Of a stretch of 64,000 bases of DNA, positions 23,553-33,802 are shown in pieces (the first letter of the stretch is position 1; every line of letters begins with the position of its first letter). The notes under the pieces were generated by a model. That model did no database searches. It was not told the DNA's origin and saw nothing but the letters and a program-made list of their open reading frames with translations. The translations under genes and the position numbers were made by a program. This DNA comes from Cavia porcellus (lineage: Eukaryota; Chordata; Mammalia; Rodentia; Caviidae): positions 17,552,001-17,616,000 of the forward strand of contig NW_026947492.1 of the NCBI RefSeq assembly GCF_034190915.1, in the 5' to 3' direction.

Positions 23553-24485
23553 TCAGCTTGTGTTTCTTTTCAGGGCTCCCTTCAGAGCAATTTTGACATC
23601 CTTGTTCCTGAGGCTGTAAATGAGGGGATTGAGCATGGGAAACACAAGTGTATAAAACACAAAGAAAAACTTTCCCTGGCCCACGGAGCTAGCAGATGAC
23701 GGCTTGACATAAGTGAGCAGACCAGAACCATAGAACAAGCCAACAGATATTATGTGAGAACCACAGGTACTGATGGCTTTGGATGAAGCCCTTGCTGATG
23801 ACATGTGTATGATGTTAAAGAGAATCAAAGCATACGAGATGAAAATAATGAGGCTAGACACAATGATAACTGTGCCCACAAGAGCAGAACTCAGAAGCTC
23901 ATTGACATACGTGCTGCTGCAGGAGAGCTGGAGCAGGGGGAGGATGTCACACATGTAATGGTTGATGATGTTAGAATCACAAAAGATGAGCCTGATCATG
24001 CACCCCGTGTGGAGCATGGCACCCACAAACCCCATCAAGTAGGAGCCAAGCATCAGCAGAGAACAGGTTCTAGGGGATATGATGGCCGCATACAGAAGGG
24101 GCTGACAAATAGCCACATAGCGATCATAGGCCATGGCTGTCAGCACATAGCACTCAGAATTGACAAAAAAACAGAAGAAAAAGAGCTGAGCCATGCACCC
24201 TGTAAATGAGATGATGTTCCTCTGAGAAATAAACCCCATCAACAATTTGGGGCCACAGACAAATGAGTAACATAAATCAATGAAGGACAAATTGAAGATA
24301 AAAAAGTACATGGGTGTGTGAAGGCGTGAATTCAGCAAAATTAAGTTAATTAAGCTCACATTTCCCACCACAGTGGCTATGCTGTTCATCAAGAACAAGA
24401 AGAAGAGGGGCAATTGTAGCTCAGGCTGGTCCGTCAATCCCATCAGAATAAACTCCATCACTGAAGAGTTGTTTCCTATGTTCAT
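23553..24485 (-). CDS. Olfactory receptor, class II, OR8-like (intact)
   Basis: A 310-residue seven-transmembrane odorant receptor. I chose the ATG at 24485 because a splice acceptor lies 18 bp upstream and the product then has the family-typical length; the longer upstream frame runs into a microsatellite. Motifs: N-glycosylation sites at N5 and N6, GN at 41-42, LHTPMY at 55-60, [10 protein letters not shown] at 118-127, conserved cysteines C97 and C179, SY at 217-218, KAISTCGSH at 236-244, and [12 protein letters not shown] at 283-294. By family knowledge it would sit in olfactory cilia and signal through Golf and adenylate cyclase 3; the ligand is unknown. It is the most diverged of the three intact ORs ([14 protein letters not shown] where the others have NPLLYNTAMSPRVC). 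The usual KAF of TM6 is KAI. No frame lesion is seen. Confidence 0.95.
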   Translation of the reverse strand: MNIGNNSSVMEFILMGLTDQPELQLPLFFLFLMNSIATVVGNVSLINLILLNSRLHTPMYFFIFNLSFIDLCYSFVCGPKLLMGFISQRNIISFTGCMAQLFFFCFFVNSECYVLTAMAYDRYVAICQPLLYAAIISPRTCSLLMLGSYLMGFVGAMLHTGCMIRLIFCDSNIINHYMCDILPLLQLSCSSTYVNELLSSALVGTVIIVSSLIIFISYALILFNIIHMSSARASSKAISTCGSHIISVGLFYGSGLLTYVKPSSASSVGQGKFFFVFYTLVFPMLNPLIYSLRNKDVKIALKGALKRNTS

Positions 24486-24502
24486 TTCCTTCACAGTGGG
24501 AT

Positions 24503-24504
24503 CT
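24503..24504 (-). promoter_or_regulatory. Splice acceptor of the OR coding exon
   Basis: On the minus strand TTATTCTCTTTCTGCAG precedes the exon, giving AG at 24504-24503 and an 18-base 5' untranslated stretch before the ATG. This fits the usual OR gene plan of an upstream non-coding exon spliced to one coding exon. Confidence 0.7.
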
Positions 24505-24547
24505 GCAGAAAGAGAATAAGACAGTGAAATAAACATTGAACCTTCAG

Positions 24548-24564
24548 AGAGGGAGAGAAAAGAG

Positions 24565-24625
<61 letters not shown>

Positions 24626-24654
24626 GAGAGACAGAGAGAGAGAGACAGAAAGAC

Positions 24655-24718
<64 letters not shown>
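24548..24718. repeat. (GA)n microsatellite with GACA interruptions
   Basis: About 170 bp of GA/GACA repeat. On the OR's strand it reads as a long CT polypyrimidine tract, only about 45 bp upstream of the splice acceptor. Open frames read through it on both strands are low complexity. Confidence 0.95.
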
Positions 24719-24726
<8 letters not shown>

Positions 24727-25435
24727 TTTTATGAGTTACAGTTGTCTGACAACATGCACAAGACCTCCTATGTTGATTTCTGAGGAATCCCAATTTCTGC
24801 TTTGCCCCTCTACCTGGTGTCTCTGTCCAGGAAACAGTCTGTTAGATTTCACAATGCATCTGAATATTATTGCCTCACTTCACTATTTGGTGCAGATTAG
24901 GGATGTGAAGAGCAATAAATAGGGAGTGTTCCCACTAAACCATGACTTATTTAGCTGGAGATTTAAAGGTCAAGATGATTTACTGCTTACCTTTTACATC
25001 TGGAGGTCTCGCTCTTCTGGGATCTGAAGGACCCTTCTTATCCTCTGTCCTGAGGTGTAGTCAAAGTTTTTGATAGTGCAGGATTTTATGGTCATCAGTG
25101 CCTATCTGTATGTTAGAGGAATACTCTGGATTTAGAGAGTTCTCTACAAAGTTCTCTTCACTTGCAAGAAAGAAAACAACAACCTTATATGTGTCCCCAA
25201 ATGTCTCCTCAATCAAATCAGAACCTGTCTTCTGACACATAGCTCTGAAGAAAATGTTACGATGCACAGAAACTATTCTCATATTTACCATTTCTTCCTG
25301 AGTTGGATTAGCCCCTTGAGAGTAGAAATTACTGGGCATGTGTTTACATCCTGTGCTATAAACCTAACACTAGATCTTTTGAGACTCAATATGGTACCTG
25401 AGTTAAAATTTCCTATGAGGAATACCTATTTCCCA
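24719..25435. other. Non-coding 5' region of the minus-strand OR
   Basis: No upstream exon or promoter element can be recognised by eye. The frame at 25339-25061 lacks known domains. Confidence 0.4.
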
Positions 25436-25508
25436 GGGCTGGGCATGTAGCTCAGTGGCACAGCACCTGCTTGGCAATCCTGAGTTCATGAGTTTGATTC
25501 CTGGTACC

Positions 25509-25539
<31 letters not shown>

Positions 25540-25541
25540 AT
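25436..25541 (+). mobile_element. ID-type SINE with AAAT tail
   Basis: CAGGGCTGGGCATGTAGCTC, AGTGGCACAGCACCTGCTTG and GTTTGATTCCTGGTACC, followed by a pure TAAA tetranucleotide tail (25508-25541), match the ID layout. Confidence 0.8.
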
Positions 25542-26888
25542 TTTCAGGAATATCTACTTCTCTGGGCAGAATAGCAAATGCCCACCTTTGAAACTCTCTT
25601 CACCATGCTCTAAAGAGCTTTGTAACAAGGCCCATGGCATAGTCACTTCTATTTCTGTTATGCTCTTACAAACCTTGAGGCTGCATTAATAAAGATTAGA
25701 CTGGGTCATAGCGATAAGTCTCTGTGCGCTTATGAAGTTCACCCAATCATGGAATGTGGACACAACCAGCTTGAAAGAACAGGAGTAGGTGCCCAATCAA
25801 TCTGAGTTTAAATCCCAACTTTTGAACACCCCAAAATGTGACTATCAGTGAGTACTAAAACTTTTTTGACCCTTGTTTACGCATGTGTATATCTATATTT
25901 ACTTGTGTATGTCTATCAAATGATACTCATGAAAAGTTGGTTCATTTGAACATTGTGGGAATTATACATAAAGTTTCCAATAAAGTATTGGAATTGTGAC
26001 GTATACAGAGAGCCTGGTAAGTATTACAAGTAAAATTGCTTCACCTCAGTCTGGTTCCACACACATGTTCATATAATAAAGCTTGGCACTGTGGACATTG
26101 GGATGCAATAAAGTTTTATTGTGTGTGTGAGCTTTTTATGTGTGGAGAATTCACAGATCCATACTCTTTCCCATTAGGTATCTCACATTCTCCATCTCAC
26201 ATTCATGCACACCAAAAAACCCACGTATTTTGACCATCAACTTTCTTTTCAATGATTATGGGTCTTTCAAACATGATAACACAAAGCATGATCCTTTGGT
26301 AAGCTATGAACTTTGAACTGCAAACATTGGAAGACTGTGGAAGAGAGTGACTTTCTGATCTTTCCCTGCTCTTCTTCCTCTAGTTGTTTTTACTTCTCCA
26401 AGGTTGATAAACAGAAAAAAATATTTTCTGTTATCCAAGGTACATCTTACAAACTAGAAATCACCTCCATTACAACAACAATGAACCTGGGAATGTTAAC
26501 CTTGTTCTCACCTTTCTGTGTAAGACCTGATCATAAAGAAATTCTCTACCATCATTTGTCCCATAAGGACTCATAAGACCCTCTTATAGAAGATATTCTC
26601 CTCCATGCCCGGGAGGAAGGAGACATCTAAGAGAGAGGTGTAATATTTTTGTTCCACTCTTATTTCTATAGCTTTACGCTTCTCCTCTAATTTAGCTAAA
26701 AAAAATATATAAAGTTTGCTTTGGGCTTTGTTTCTTCATTTCTGTAAATTTCTGTGTCTTGTAAAATTGTGATTAAAGCAATCCAATATGTTTTTCTCTT
26801 AAAAATTTCTTTTATTATAAGAGTATCAGCCATGATTCCTATAATGCAAAAGGAAAGCATCACACATTTACACCCTGCAGTGGCAAAA
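25542..26888. other. Non-coding sequence
   Basis: No gene is recognised. The frame at 26313-26576 has no domain. AT-rich throughout. Confidence 0.4.
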
Positions 26889-26957
26889 TTGCACCGTACA
26901 TTTAAGAATTGTTATTCTTAAATTGAATTGCATCGTACATTTAAGAATTGTTATTCT
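26889..26957. repeat. Short direct repeat, 2 x 30 bp
   Basis: TTGCACCGTACATTTAAGAA plus ten more bases at 26889-26918 recurs at 26928-26957 with a single C-to-T change. A 9-bp spacer lies between. This looks like a small local duplication. Confidence 0.9.
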
Positions 26958-27467
26958 ATTTGTATAGTCTGACATCTGCCATGTGTGCCTCACAAAGAAT
27001 TCTATTTCAAATTTACTTCTGCACCTCACCCTCAATGTACGCTCACTGAATTCTAATTTTTCTAACAGTCCCTAGTCTTGCTGTTCTTCAATTCATCATT
27101 TCATCATTTCTTTTCACACTTACCCTGATGCTGATGAACAATCTAAACCTAGCACCTCCGTGCGTTCCATGGTATTCATCCATGCCCCAAATTCTGCGAA
27201 CTCCTCTTCTAAACTCAGAATTTCCTGGGGGACAGCATTTCAGCTTCTCTTCATCTCACATTTGGACCACTAACAATTTTCTTTGTCTTCCATGGAAGAG
27301 GAGAATTGAGGCATCGTACCCATCACCAGCCCTGTGTACACAGACACCCCTTTTCTTTATGCCCCCTCCCAGTTCCTGCCACCAGTATTTAAAGTCATAA
27401 ATTCAGGTATGTTATTGACATCAATAACATTTTATTACTAAAACTAATTTTAAAAAACTATTTACAG
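26958..27467. other. Non-coding sequence
   Basis: No repeat was named. The frame at 27128-27400 is open for 90 codons but lacks recognisable domains. Confidence 0.4.
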
Positions 27468-27828
27468 TGTAACTGGCCAAACTGAGTCCAGGAAATGAAA
27501 GACACAAGAGGAAGCCTGGAGGCTTACACTGGTGTTCCAGGCTGGGATTATTCCCCCCAAAAAAATGCCAGGCCACAAGGGTTGGTGGGATAGAATGTTA
27601 TAAAATCCATATGCAGAATTTATGAAAACGGAATGGCCTGGCTGTTCCTTGATTAGTCAATAGGGTGATATCATCAGTTACATGGCCAGGTTAATAATCA
27701 CAGAGTCTACTGCAATCAGATATGCTCAGTCATGTTCCTATAGTTACAGGTGTCAAGAAAGCAATTGTAGACACAGGAAGCAGTTACAGAACCAGCCAGT
27801 TTTAAAAAGAACAATTTTTCATTTAACA
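27468..27828 (-). mobile_element. Possible LTR or other retroelement fragment
   Basis: The block is bounded by TGTAACTGG and TTTAACA, giving TG...CA-type ends. On the minus strand it has a TTATAACATTCTATCC stretch and a G-run (TTTTTTTGGGGGG), which look LTR-like. I found no target duplication and no second copy in this window. Confidence 0.3.
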
Positions 27829-30062
27829 ATTTTCCCTTTCACTATCATTGCATTTGTTTCTATTACTCTTCTTAGGTTGGCTTTCATAATATTCCATATA
27901 TTTTTCTGGTTCATTCTCAAATTATTCCTGTTCTTTTAAATCAATGCATTCAGCCACATACGTTCAATTTCATCTTCTTCAATAGAATCTCCAGAAGCTT
28001 TTGAAACACCAGTGTCTTGTCTTCTTATGGTGTTACAAAATTTGAAAGAATAAGGTCTTCTGCCATCATATCAGAGATTTCTGTCATCTCACTCATGTTA
28101 CTGGGTCATTTATTTCATGAAAAATATATCTCCCTTTTTCTTGATTTCTCCTTCATTATTGTACAAGAGGTTATATATTAGTTTCTTGGGAAAAATTAGG
28201 GGAGTGATGAAATTCAAAAAATTCTGACTTGGGTATCTAAAAGTGTCTTTGTATACCATCATGTCTATTGATCATTTAAATGGGAGTAGAAAACTTACTT
28301 AAATGTCCTCTAAGAATGTCTTAGCACACCTACCCTCCTGTAACATTCGAGATGGGAGCTCTGAAAGCCAATGAGCATTTCTAAGAGGTCAGATAGTACT
28401 TATTAATGGTGGACTTCACAAGATGTTATCCAATACTAGGGAGAAACTATTATTGGAATGTCATTAGGTCTTCTATCATAATCTGGTCTGATTACCTTTG
28501 ATGTGTCCACCAAAATTCCTGAAAGACTTTATCTTTCTTTAACGTTATTCAAACTGAATGAAGGAAAAGGTATCAACATTCAGAAAGCAAAAATTCTTCC
28601 TTATTTCCTTGTTTTAAATATGGTAAACTCAGTCACACATACACATATGGTCTCCAGAGTTAGAAAATCCATTTCACGCTCTTTAAAGAATAAATGCCTA
28701 TTCTTTTTTCAGAATATAGAAGACAATCATCTGACTATGCACAGGGCAAGTTCCAGGGAGTTACATACTTCCTGAAGGGACTTTTACATATTTCAATTAC
28801 TTTATCGCCACCTAATATCTCCACAAAACACCTTGCATCATGGAGCTCGGAGTGTATGCAGCACTGCTCAGTGTTGGTGAAGCCTTACCCTTGGCTTCTT
28901 CAGCTCTGTTTATGTCACAAGTCATGAGAATTCCACAATAAAAATTGCTTACTTATCTACTATTGAACTTTCAAGATTTTGGTGGTATATTATTCTACAA
29001 AGGATTTTTATCCATTTGCTTTGCACTTCTCAGTTAATATCATTTGTACCTCTTTCTAACAGCTCAGTGAATTTCAGAAAGAAATAGAGAATGTGTTTGG
29101 ACTAGGTCTGCTATTACTAGCCAGAGACCTCAGATTGACTTGTTTGGATAACACAGAGGAGCATTGTGGAACTGGAAGAGCATGAAGATTGCTGACTAAA
29201 GCTTCCCAGTCAAGAAAAATCTGTTTTATGCAGAGTATATGTGCATGAGGCCTGGAAACCCTTACTTTGTTAATTTTACAGGTTGTAAGGTTTCATTGAA
29301 TCCCAAAACACTCTTTTAGCATTTAAACATGCAGAGGACCAAGAATGCAAACAGAATGAGATACAGGCTTCCCAAAGTTCCCTCATTTTCATAAAAGTGA
29401 CACCTAAAGAAGCTGAGATTTGCAGCTTCTGCTTACCCCTCACAAAACTAAATGTTTTATATATCTCCCCTCAATTCCTCCTTACAGTCACCCTCTAAAC
29501 AAGGCATCCAGTCCACTCCCCTCTCAAAAAATAGCATGCTGCATGTAGCAGAGGATTTAAAAGTCAGAAAAATAGTCATGCAAATGTTACAAAGCAAAAG
29601 AGGAAATAATCAATAATTAGAAAATACAAAGATTTATAAACTAGAAGTAAGAGTTTCCATCCCCATGACTTGAGAAATACAGAATGTGAAACACAACCAA
29701 TTTCAAAAATCTTAAAAGAGGATCTCCAGAGAATTGGCAGTTAGATTAACTGAAAAATGGTGGTGCCCCAGAGCTGTTATTTGGTTTCTGAAGTACACGT
29801 TCCACTCAGAGGTTTGGAACTACAGGGAGGAAGAATGAGAAAATGTTTGGCAAATGTTCCTGCCAGTCAGTGGCCAAAGTTTATATAATTTAAGGAAAAG
29901 AGGTAACACGCAGTGAAGGATACTTTGCAGCTACAGTCCATATAAGGGTAAATGCTTGTTCACTTCGGATCAACGTACTGGGTATCTTTTTAAAGGAATT
30001 TTAAAATTATTTGTGTGTTCCTTAAATGATCTTTTTATTGCTGTAATATATGTTAATTATTG

Positions 30063-30068
<6 letters not shown>
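27829..30068. other. Non-coding sequence
   Basis: About 2.2 kb with no gene. Open frames at 28503-28775 and 28694-28927 overlap each other and have no recognisable domain. Confidence 0.4.

Positions 30069-30113
<45 letters not shown>
30069..30113. repeat. (TA)n microsatellite
   Basis: About 22 TA dinucleotides. Confidence 0.95.
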
Positions 30114-30116
<3 letters not shown>

Positions 30117-30629
30117 CAGATACAGACTTGCTATTTGCCAAAAATGTTTTGTGAAAAAATACCTCTGTAGAAGAATATTATGTGTCCTTTTTCATCTCTT
30201 TGATTTTAAAGCTTTCTAGGGTATTACTAAGAATTCTTTGCATACATCAATACAGGAATTTCTTATGTAGTACTAACATTTAAAAATTTATAAAGAACCA
30301 TAATACAAGAGATGAGATAGAGTTACAGATCCACAGACTATTTGTTCCTCTTTTCTCATGTATTAATGTTATTCCAGCATCAAATACACAAATTTTTATT
30401 CCCAGAAGAATTATTTTATTGTGTTGTTTTTTCAAAAATCAATTGACTGCATAAAGATCTATTTCTGAATCTTCTATACATTTAATAGATTTGTGAATCT
30501 TTTAAATATTTTAATATTATATGTTTATGATATATAGGAACAATTTTCCATTATAAGAATTTTTATATATACATATTTCACCTTGAGCATTGCTATCCTT
30601 TTAAAGAAAATTTCCATGTGCTTTTGATA

Positions 30630-31010
30630 AAAGTGTCCATTTTATTATTGTTGGGTAAAACATTGTGTAGATACCATTGAAATCTGCTTGTTTCATTGAG
30701 TGAATCTACTGAATTTTCTCAATTGGTTTTGCCTGGTTAACTCATTTGCAAGAAATGGGATTGAATGTCCCAACATTCATATCCAATTTTGTCAGGTTTT
30801 GTTTTATAAAGATGAATATGCCAGCATTCAATCACATATACTTACAGATTTATCTCTTGTAAAGTTATTTCTTTACACATAGGTGTTAATAATCTTTGTT
30901 TATTATGATCAGCTTTGCCTTAAAGTCCACTTTGACTGAAAATTATATAGATTCTCCTACACATTTTTCAGCTCCTTTTGCAAGTTCTTTGTATATATCA
31001 CAATTCTAAT
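30630..31010 (-). mobile_element. Ancient LINE-1 internal fragment
   Basis: TAGATACCATTGAAATCTGC, CTGGTTAACTCATTTGCAAG, GATTTATCTCTTGTAAAGTT, TTGCCTTAAAGTCCACTTTG and GATTCTCCTACACATTTTTC follow, in complement, the L1 endonuclease/ORF2 5' region order also seen at 37020-37380. It is highly diverged. Confidence 0.6.
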
Positions 31011-31346
31011 ACTTTATAAGAACATTCATGCATAATTCCCACAGCAACCTTTTCAAGAATATCATTTTATAGGTAAATCTGCTTAAGGACACGCAGGTAG
31101 AGTTGCAAAATCTGGTCTTTGAATCTATTGTGCATCTTAGGATCAACTAGAAAAAGAAAGGAGAATTGTAAAGACACAAAGAAAACTCCTGGAGAATTGT
31201 TTCAGAGTGAGAGTGAAAACGGGGTTTCTAGTGCAAGGATTCCCATGACTAAAGAAGAGGAATGATCCTTGGGTTAGGTAGAGATTAGTACTGAAATTCT
31301 CTAAACTAATTTACAGACTGGAGGATGAAGGAAGTAAAGAGATAAT

Positions 31347-31368
31347 AGGGTTAGGGTTAGGGTTAGGA
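31347..31368 (+). repeat. Interstitial telomere-type repeat (TTAGGG, ~3.5 units)
   Basis: TAGGGTTAGGGTTAGGGTTA with a final GG at 31347-31368. It lies directly outside the point (about 31370) where homology of this arm to 21790 begins, and is absent at the corresponding edge near 21800. Short internal TTAGGG tracts are known marks of repaired double-strand breaks in rodents. Confidence 0.9.
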
Positions 31369-31369
31369 G

Positions 31370-33191
31370 TAAAATATTTGTTAACAGTGTGCCATTTTCC
31401 AGGCATGAGGTACCCATTTGACTTACAGTATCTTAGTTAATTGTCACAGCAGCCATGAATGAGATACCACCATCATTGTCTCTATTTTAGAAATTATGAA
31501 TTTGAAGCACCTAGAACTTCAACAAGATATCCAAGCTAGTTTTGTTAATAAGCATAATGGTGAGGCAAGATTAAAACACAGCCCTTTGAATATTATAGAA
31601 TCCAATCTTTTCTATGGTGACAAAACTGATAATCTTATTATTTGCATTCTTCAATTTAAAGACGGAACAAGACCACCAGGTACACATTCTCAGGAAACTT
31701 TTACAAGTAAACACTAGAAAAAAACCTAAGTGATAGAAAGATATGTTGGTGTTACTGCAGTTGATACAAACTCAAGTGACTTTCACCTCTGATCATTTTC
31801 AGTAATAGAGATAAGGAAACTTGAAAACAACTTTGTGGGAAATATCATTTTAGATGCATAAATAAAGACAGAGTCCCTACAGAACCAATATTAATGGGGA
31901 GATGGAGTTTTATTTTCTAGCCTGACTTGGAGCGTGCACACTGTAGGTTGAAAGGGAGCTTGGGTAAAATTGTGAGAATCTTATTGGCTAAAAATAATTC
32001 ATGGTCCTGGATTTAAATACAATTCCCTTATGCAACATTTACACATAGAGTTTTTTCTCTGGGGAAGAAATGTTATATGATTGTACTTTGTTTTATAATC
32101 AAGTATTTAAATCCCTAAAATGGCATTAAATCCGCTGTCTTGTGACAAATGCGGTAATAATAAAAACTGTTTATCTCTGCTGCCAGACAGCTAATATCAT
32201 AACCACAAACTATGACATATTGATAAAAAATTCCAGTGTGTATCAGAAATAGAGTCAGGATTGCATCCCCTCAGAATCACAGAACATCAAATTTCAGAAC
32301 CTCATAATTACTTTTCCCAAGCACAGGAATAAATAAGAGATAAAGCCCAGGATCACATTACCCCCGGTCTGGACTAAGAATAGGATTTTTGAATTTCATG
32401 CATATCAGTATCCTCAGTATAAGATGGATGGTCAGCATCCTAACCCATCTTGCTTCCCCTTTTTCTTGCAATCCTGCAACTCAAGAAAACTAACAAAACA
32501 CTGTTCTCAAGGCAGCAGAGACTGCTTGAAGATATTAATGGAGATGAGTGTGATAGTACCTCTTTCAATACTTTTCTCTCCATGGAATATATTTCACTCC
32601 TCCAAACATACTACTTTTTCTTTGACATTAGACAATAAATAAGCACTTTTAGAATATGGTCGTTTAATTTTGAAGTACAAAAAATACTTTGGCTCCCACT
32701 ACACCAGACTCTGAGCTGCTTTAAAGACCAGCACAGGTTACCAATGTCTCTGCCTCTAGCTTTATTCATCAGGCAAGGGATCTAAGGTGGGGAGACAAGA
32801 TGAGGAAAATGTCCTAGTGCATTCTTTTTTATGATGTCTGGAAGTCATGTCTCTGGAAGTCATGCACCAGCACCTGTGTCACTGAGCTGGACAGACACTG
32901 ACATTATTTTGCCCCATTTATCCATCTTTATATCTACAATTTCATCCTCTCTCTTTTCTTTCACATCAGCTGCACTGAGAGGAAGGTTTAGAGCCTTCAG
33001 GAACTCCAGTTCCCACAAGAAGTTTCTCTCTTCTTTGCATCAAATGTGTTTATGCAGCAGTCTAATATTTGGCCCAAGGATGAAGTAAAAATTTCTGTCA
33101 TCTACAACAGTATGGTCCATATGATGGGTTATTTAAACTACAACTTGATAAAAAAAGATGTTTGCCTATATGTCTTCCGTAGTTTCATTGC
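31370..33191 (-). repeat. Right arm of the second inverted duplication
   Basis: The block is the reverse-complement partner of 18843-21790. Matching runs include ATATTTGTTAACAG at the edge, TTGTCTCTATTTTAGAAATT near 31475, AATACAATTCCCTTATG near 32017, and the OR remnant at the end. About 1.1 kb present in the left arm (roughly 19190-20290) is missing here, joined at about 32832. Confidence 0.85.
32842..33191 (+). pseudogene. Truncated olfactory receptor pseudogene (3' third only)
   Basis: It starts in the second extracellular loop (GCACCAGCACCTGTGTCACT, related to CTSTYVNEL) and runs through degenerate TM5, TM6 and TM7 to GATAAAAAAAGATGTTTGCC, the RNKDV tail. The frame at 32831-33088 reads IILPHLSIF, AALRGRFRAF and SSHKKFLSS where intact ORs read IIVPxxTIF, xKGRxKAF and GSHIITVSL. 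It is the inverted partner of the pseudogene at 18843-19720 with its 5' two thirds deleted. An L1 3' end begins just after it. Confidence 0.82.
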
Positions 33192-33802
33192 TTCTCCATT
33201 AATATTTAACTTTTTAATTTTTTTTATTTTAAAGAGATTAAGACAAAAGAGGACATAACAAAGCAGATCAGATCAGAATGATGCAAGTAACACAGCATTT
33301 TACCACAAGACAACTCATAGTTAACAATAACTACCATAGTGTCTCTTTCTTTGATACAGTTGAGCACAGCTTCATATACAATAGTATCAAGCGTAACAAA
33401 ACAGTTTTAAACCATTCAAGAGAATGAAAGCATTACAGGGCTTTCAGAACCCAACAGCAGAGAATAAACAATGGCTATTATATTATCTCATTTTCCATAG
33501 AAATTTTGTTTATACTACCACACGTAATAATATCCAATAAGATATAACAGGATAGAACCAAAGGCAACAGAAAAACAAACGCGTAGTAGGACTTCAGAGT
33601 AAGATGATACTAAATCAGCTCTGGCTATTCTCATGTCTTTTTTTTTTTTCTTTAAAATAGCTGTTTATACTATCACAGACAATAAAACCAAACAAACCAG
33701 GATAAAAACATTCCAGTGAATGAATGCAGACATTATAAGGCTTCAGAGAAATGAAATGAAGAATCATGATTACTATAAATTGTTATGCACTCTTACCATT
33801 TC

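Noticed and set aside
24486..24572. Upstream ATG extending the OR at 23553 to 339 residues
   Set aside because: The extension crosses a strong splice acceptor and enters intron-like microsatellite DNA; the family start is at 24485.
24548..24718. CRISPR-like or other array of spaced repeats
   Set aside because: Simple dinucleotide repeat without unique spacers, in mammalian-type DNA.
24536..24922. Arg/Glu-rich 128-codon frame and its Ser/Leu-rich partner on the other strand
   Set aside because: Both are translations of the (GA)n microsatellite.
31347..31368. True telomere or chromosome end
   Set aside because: Only about 3.5 units, with ordinary sequence on both sides; an interstitial repeat fits better.
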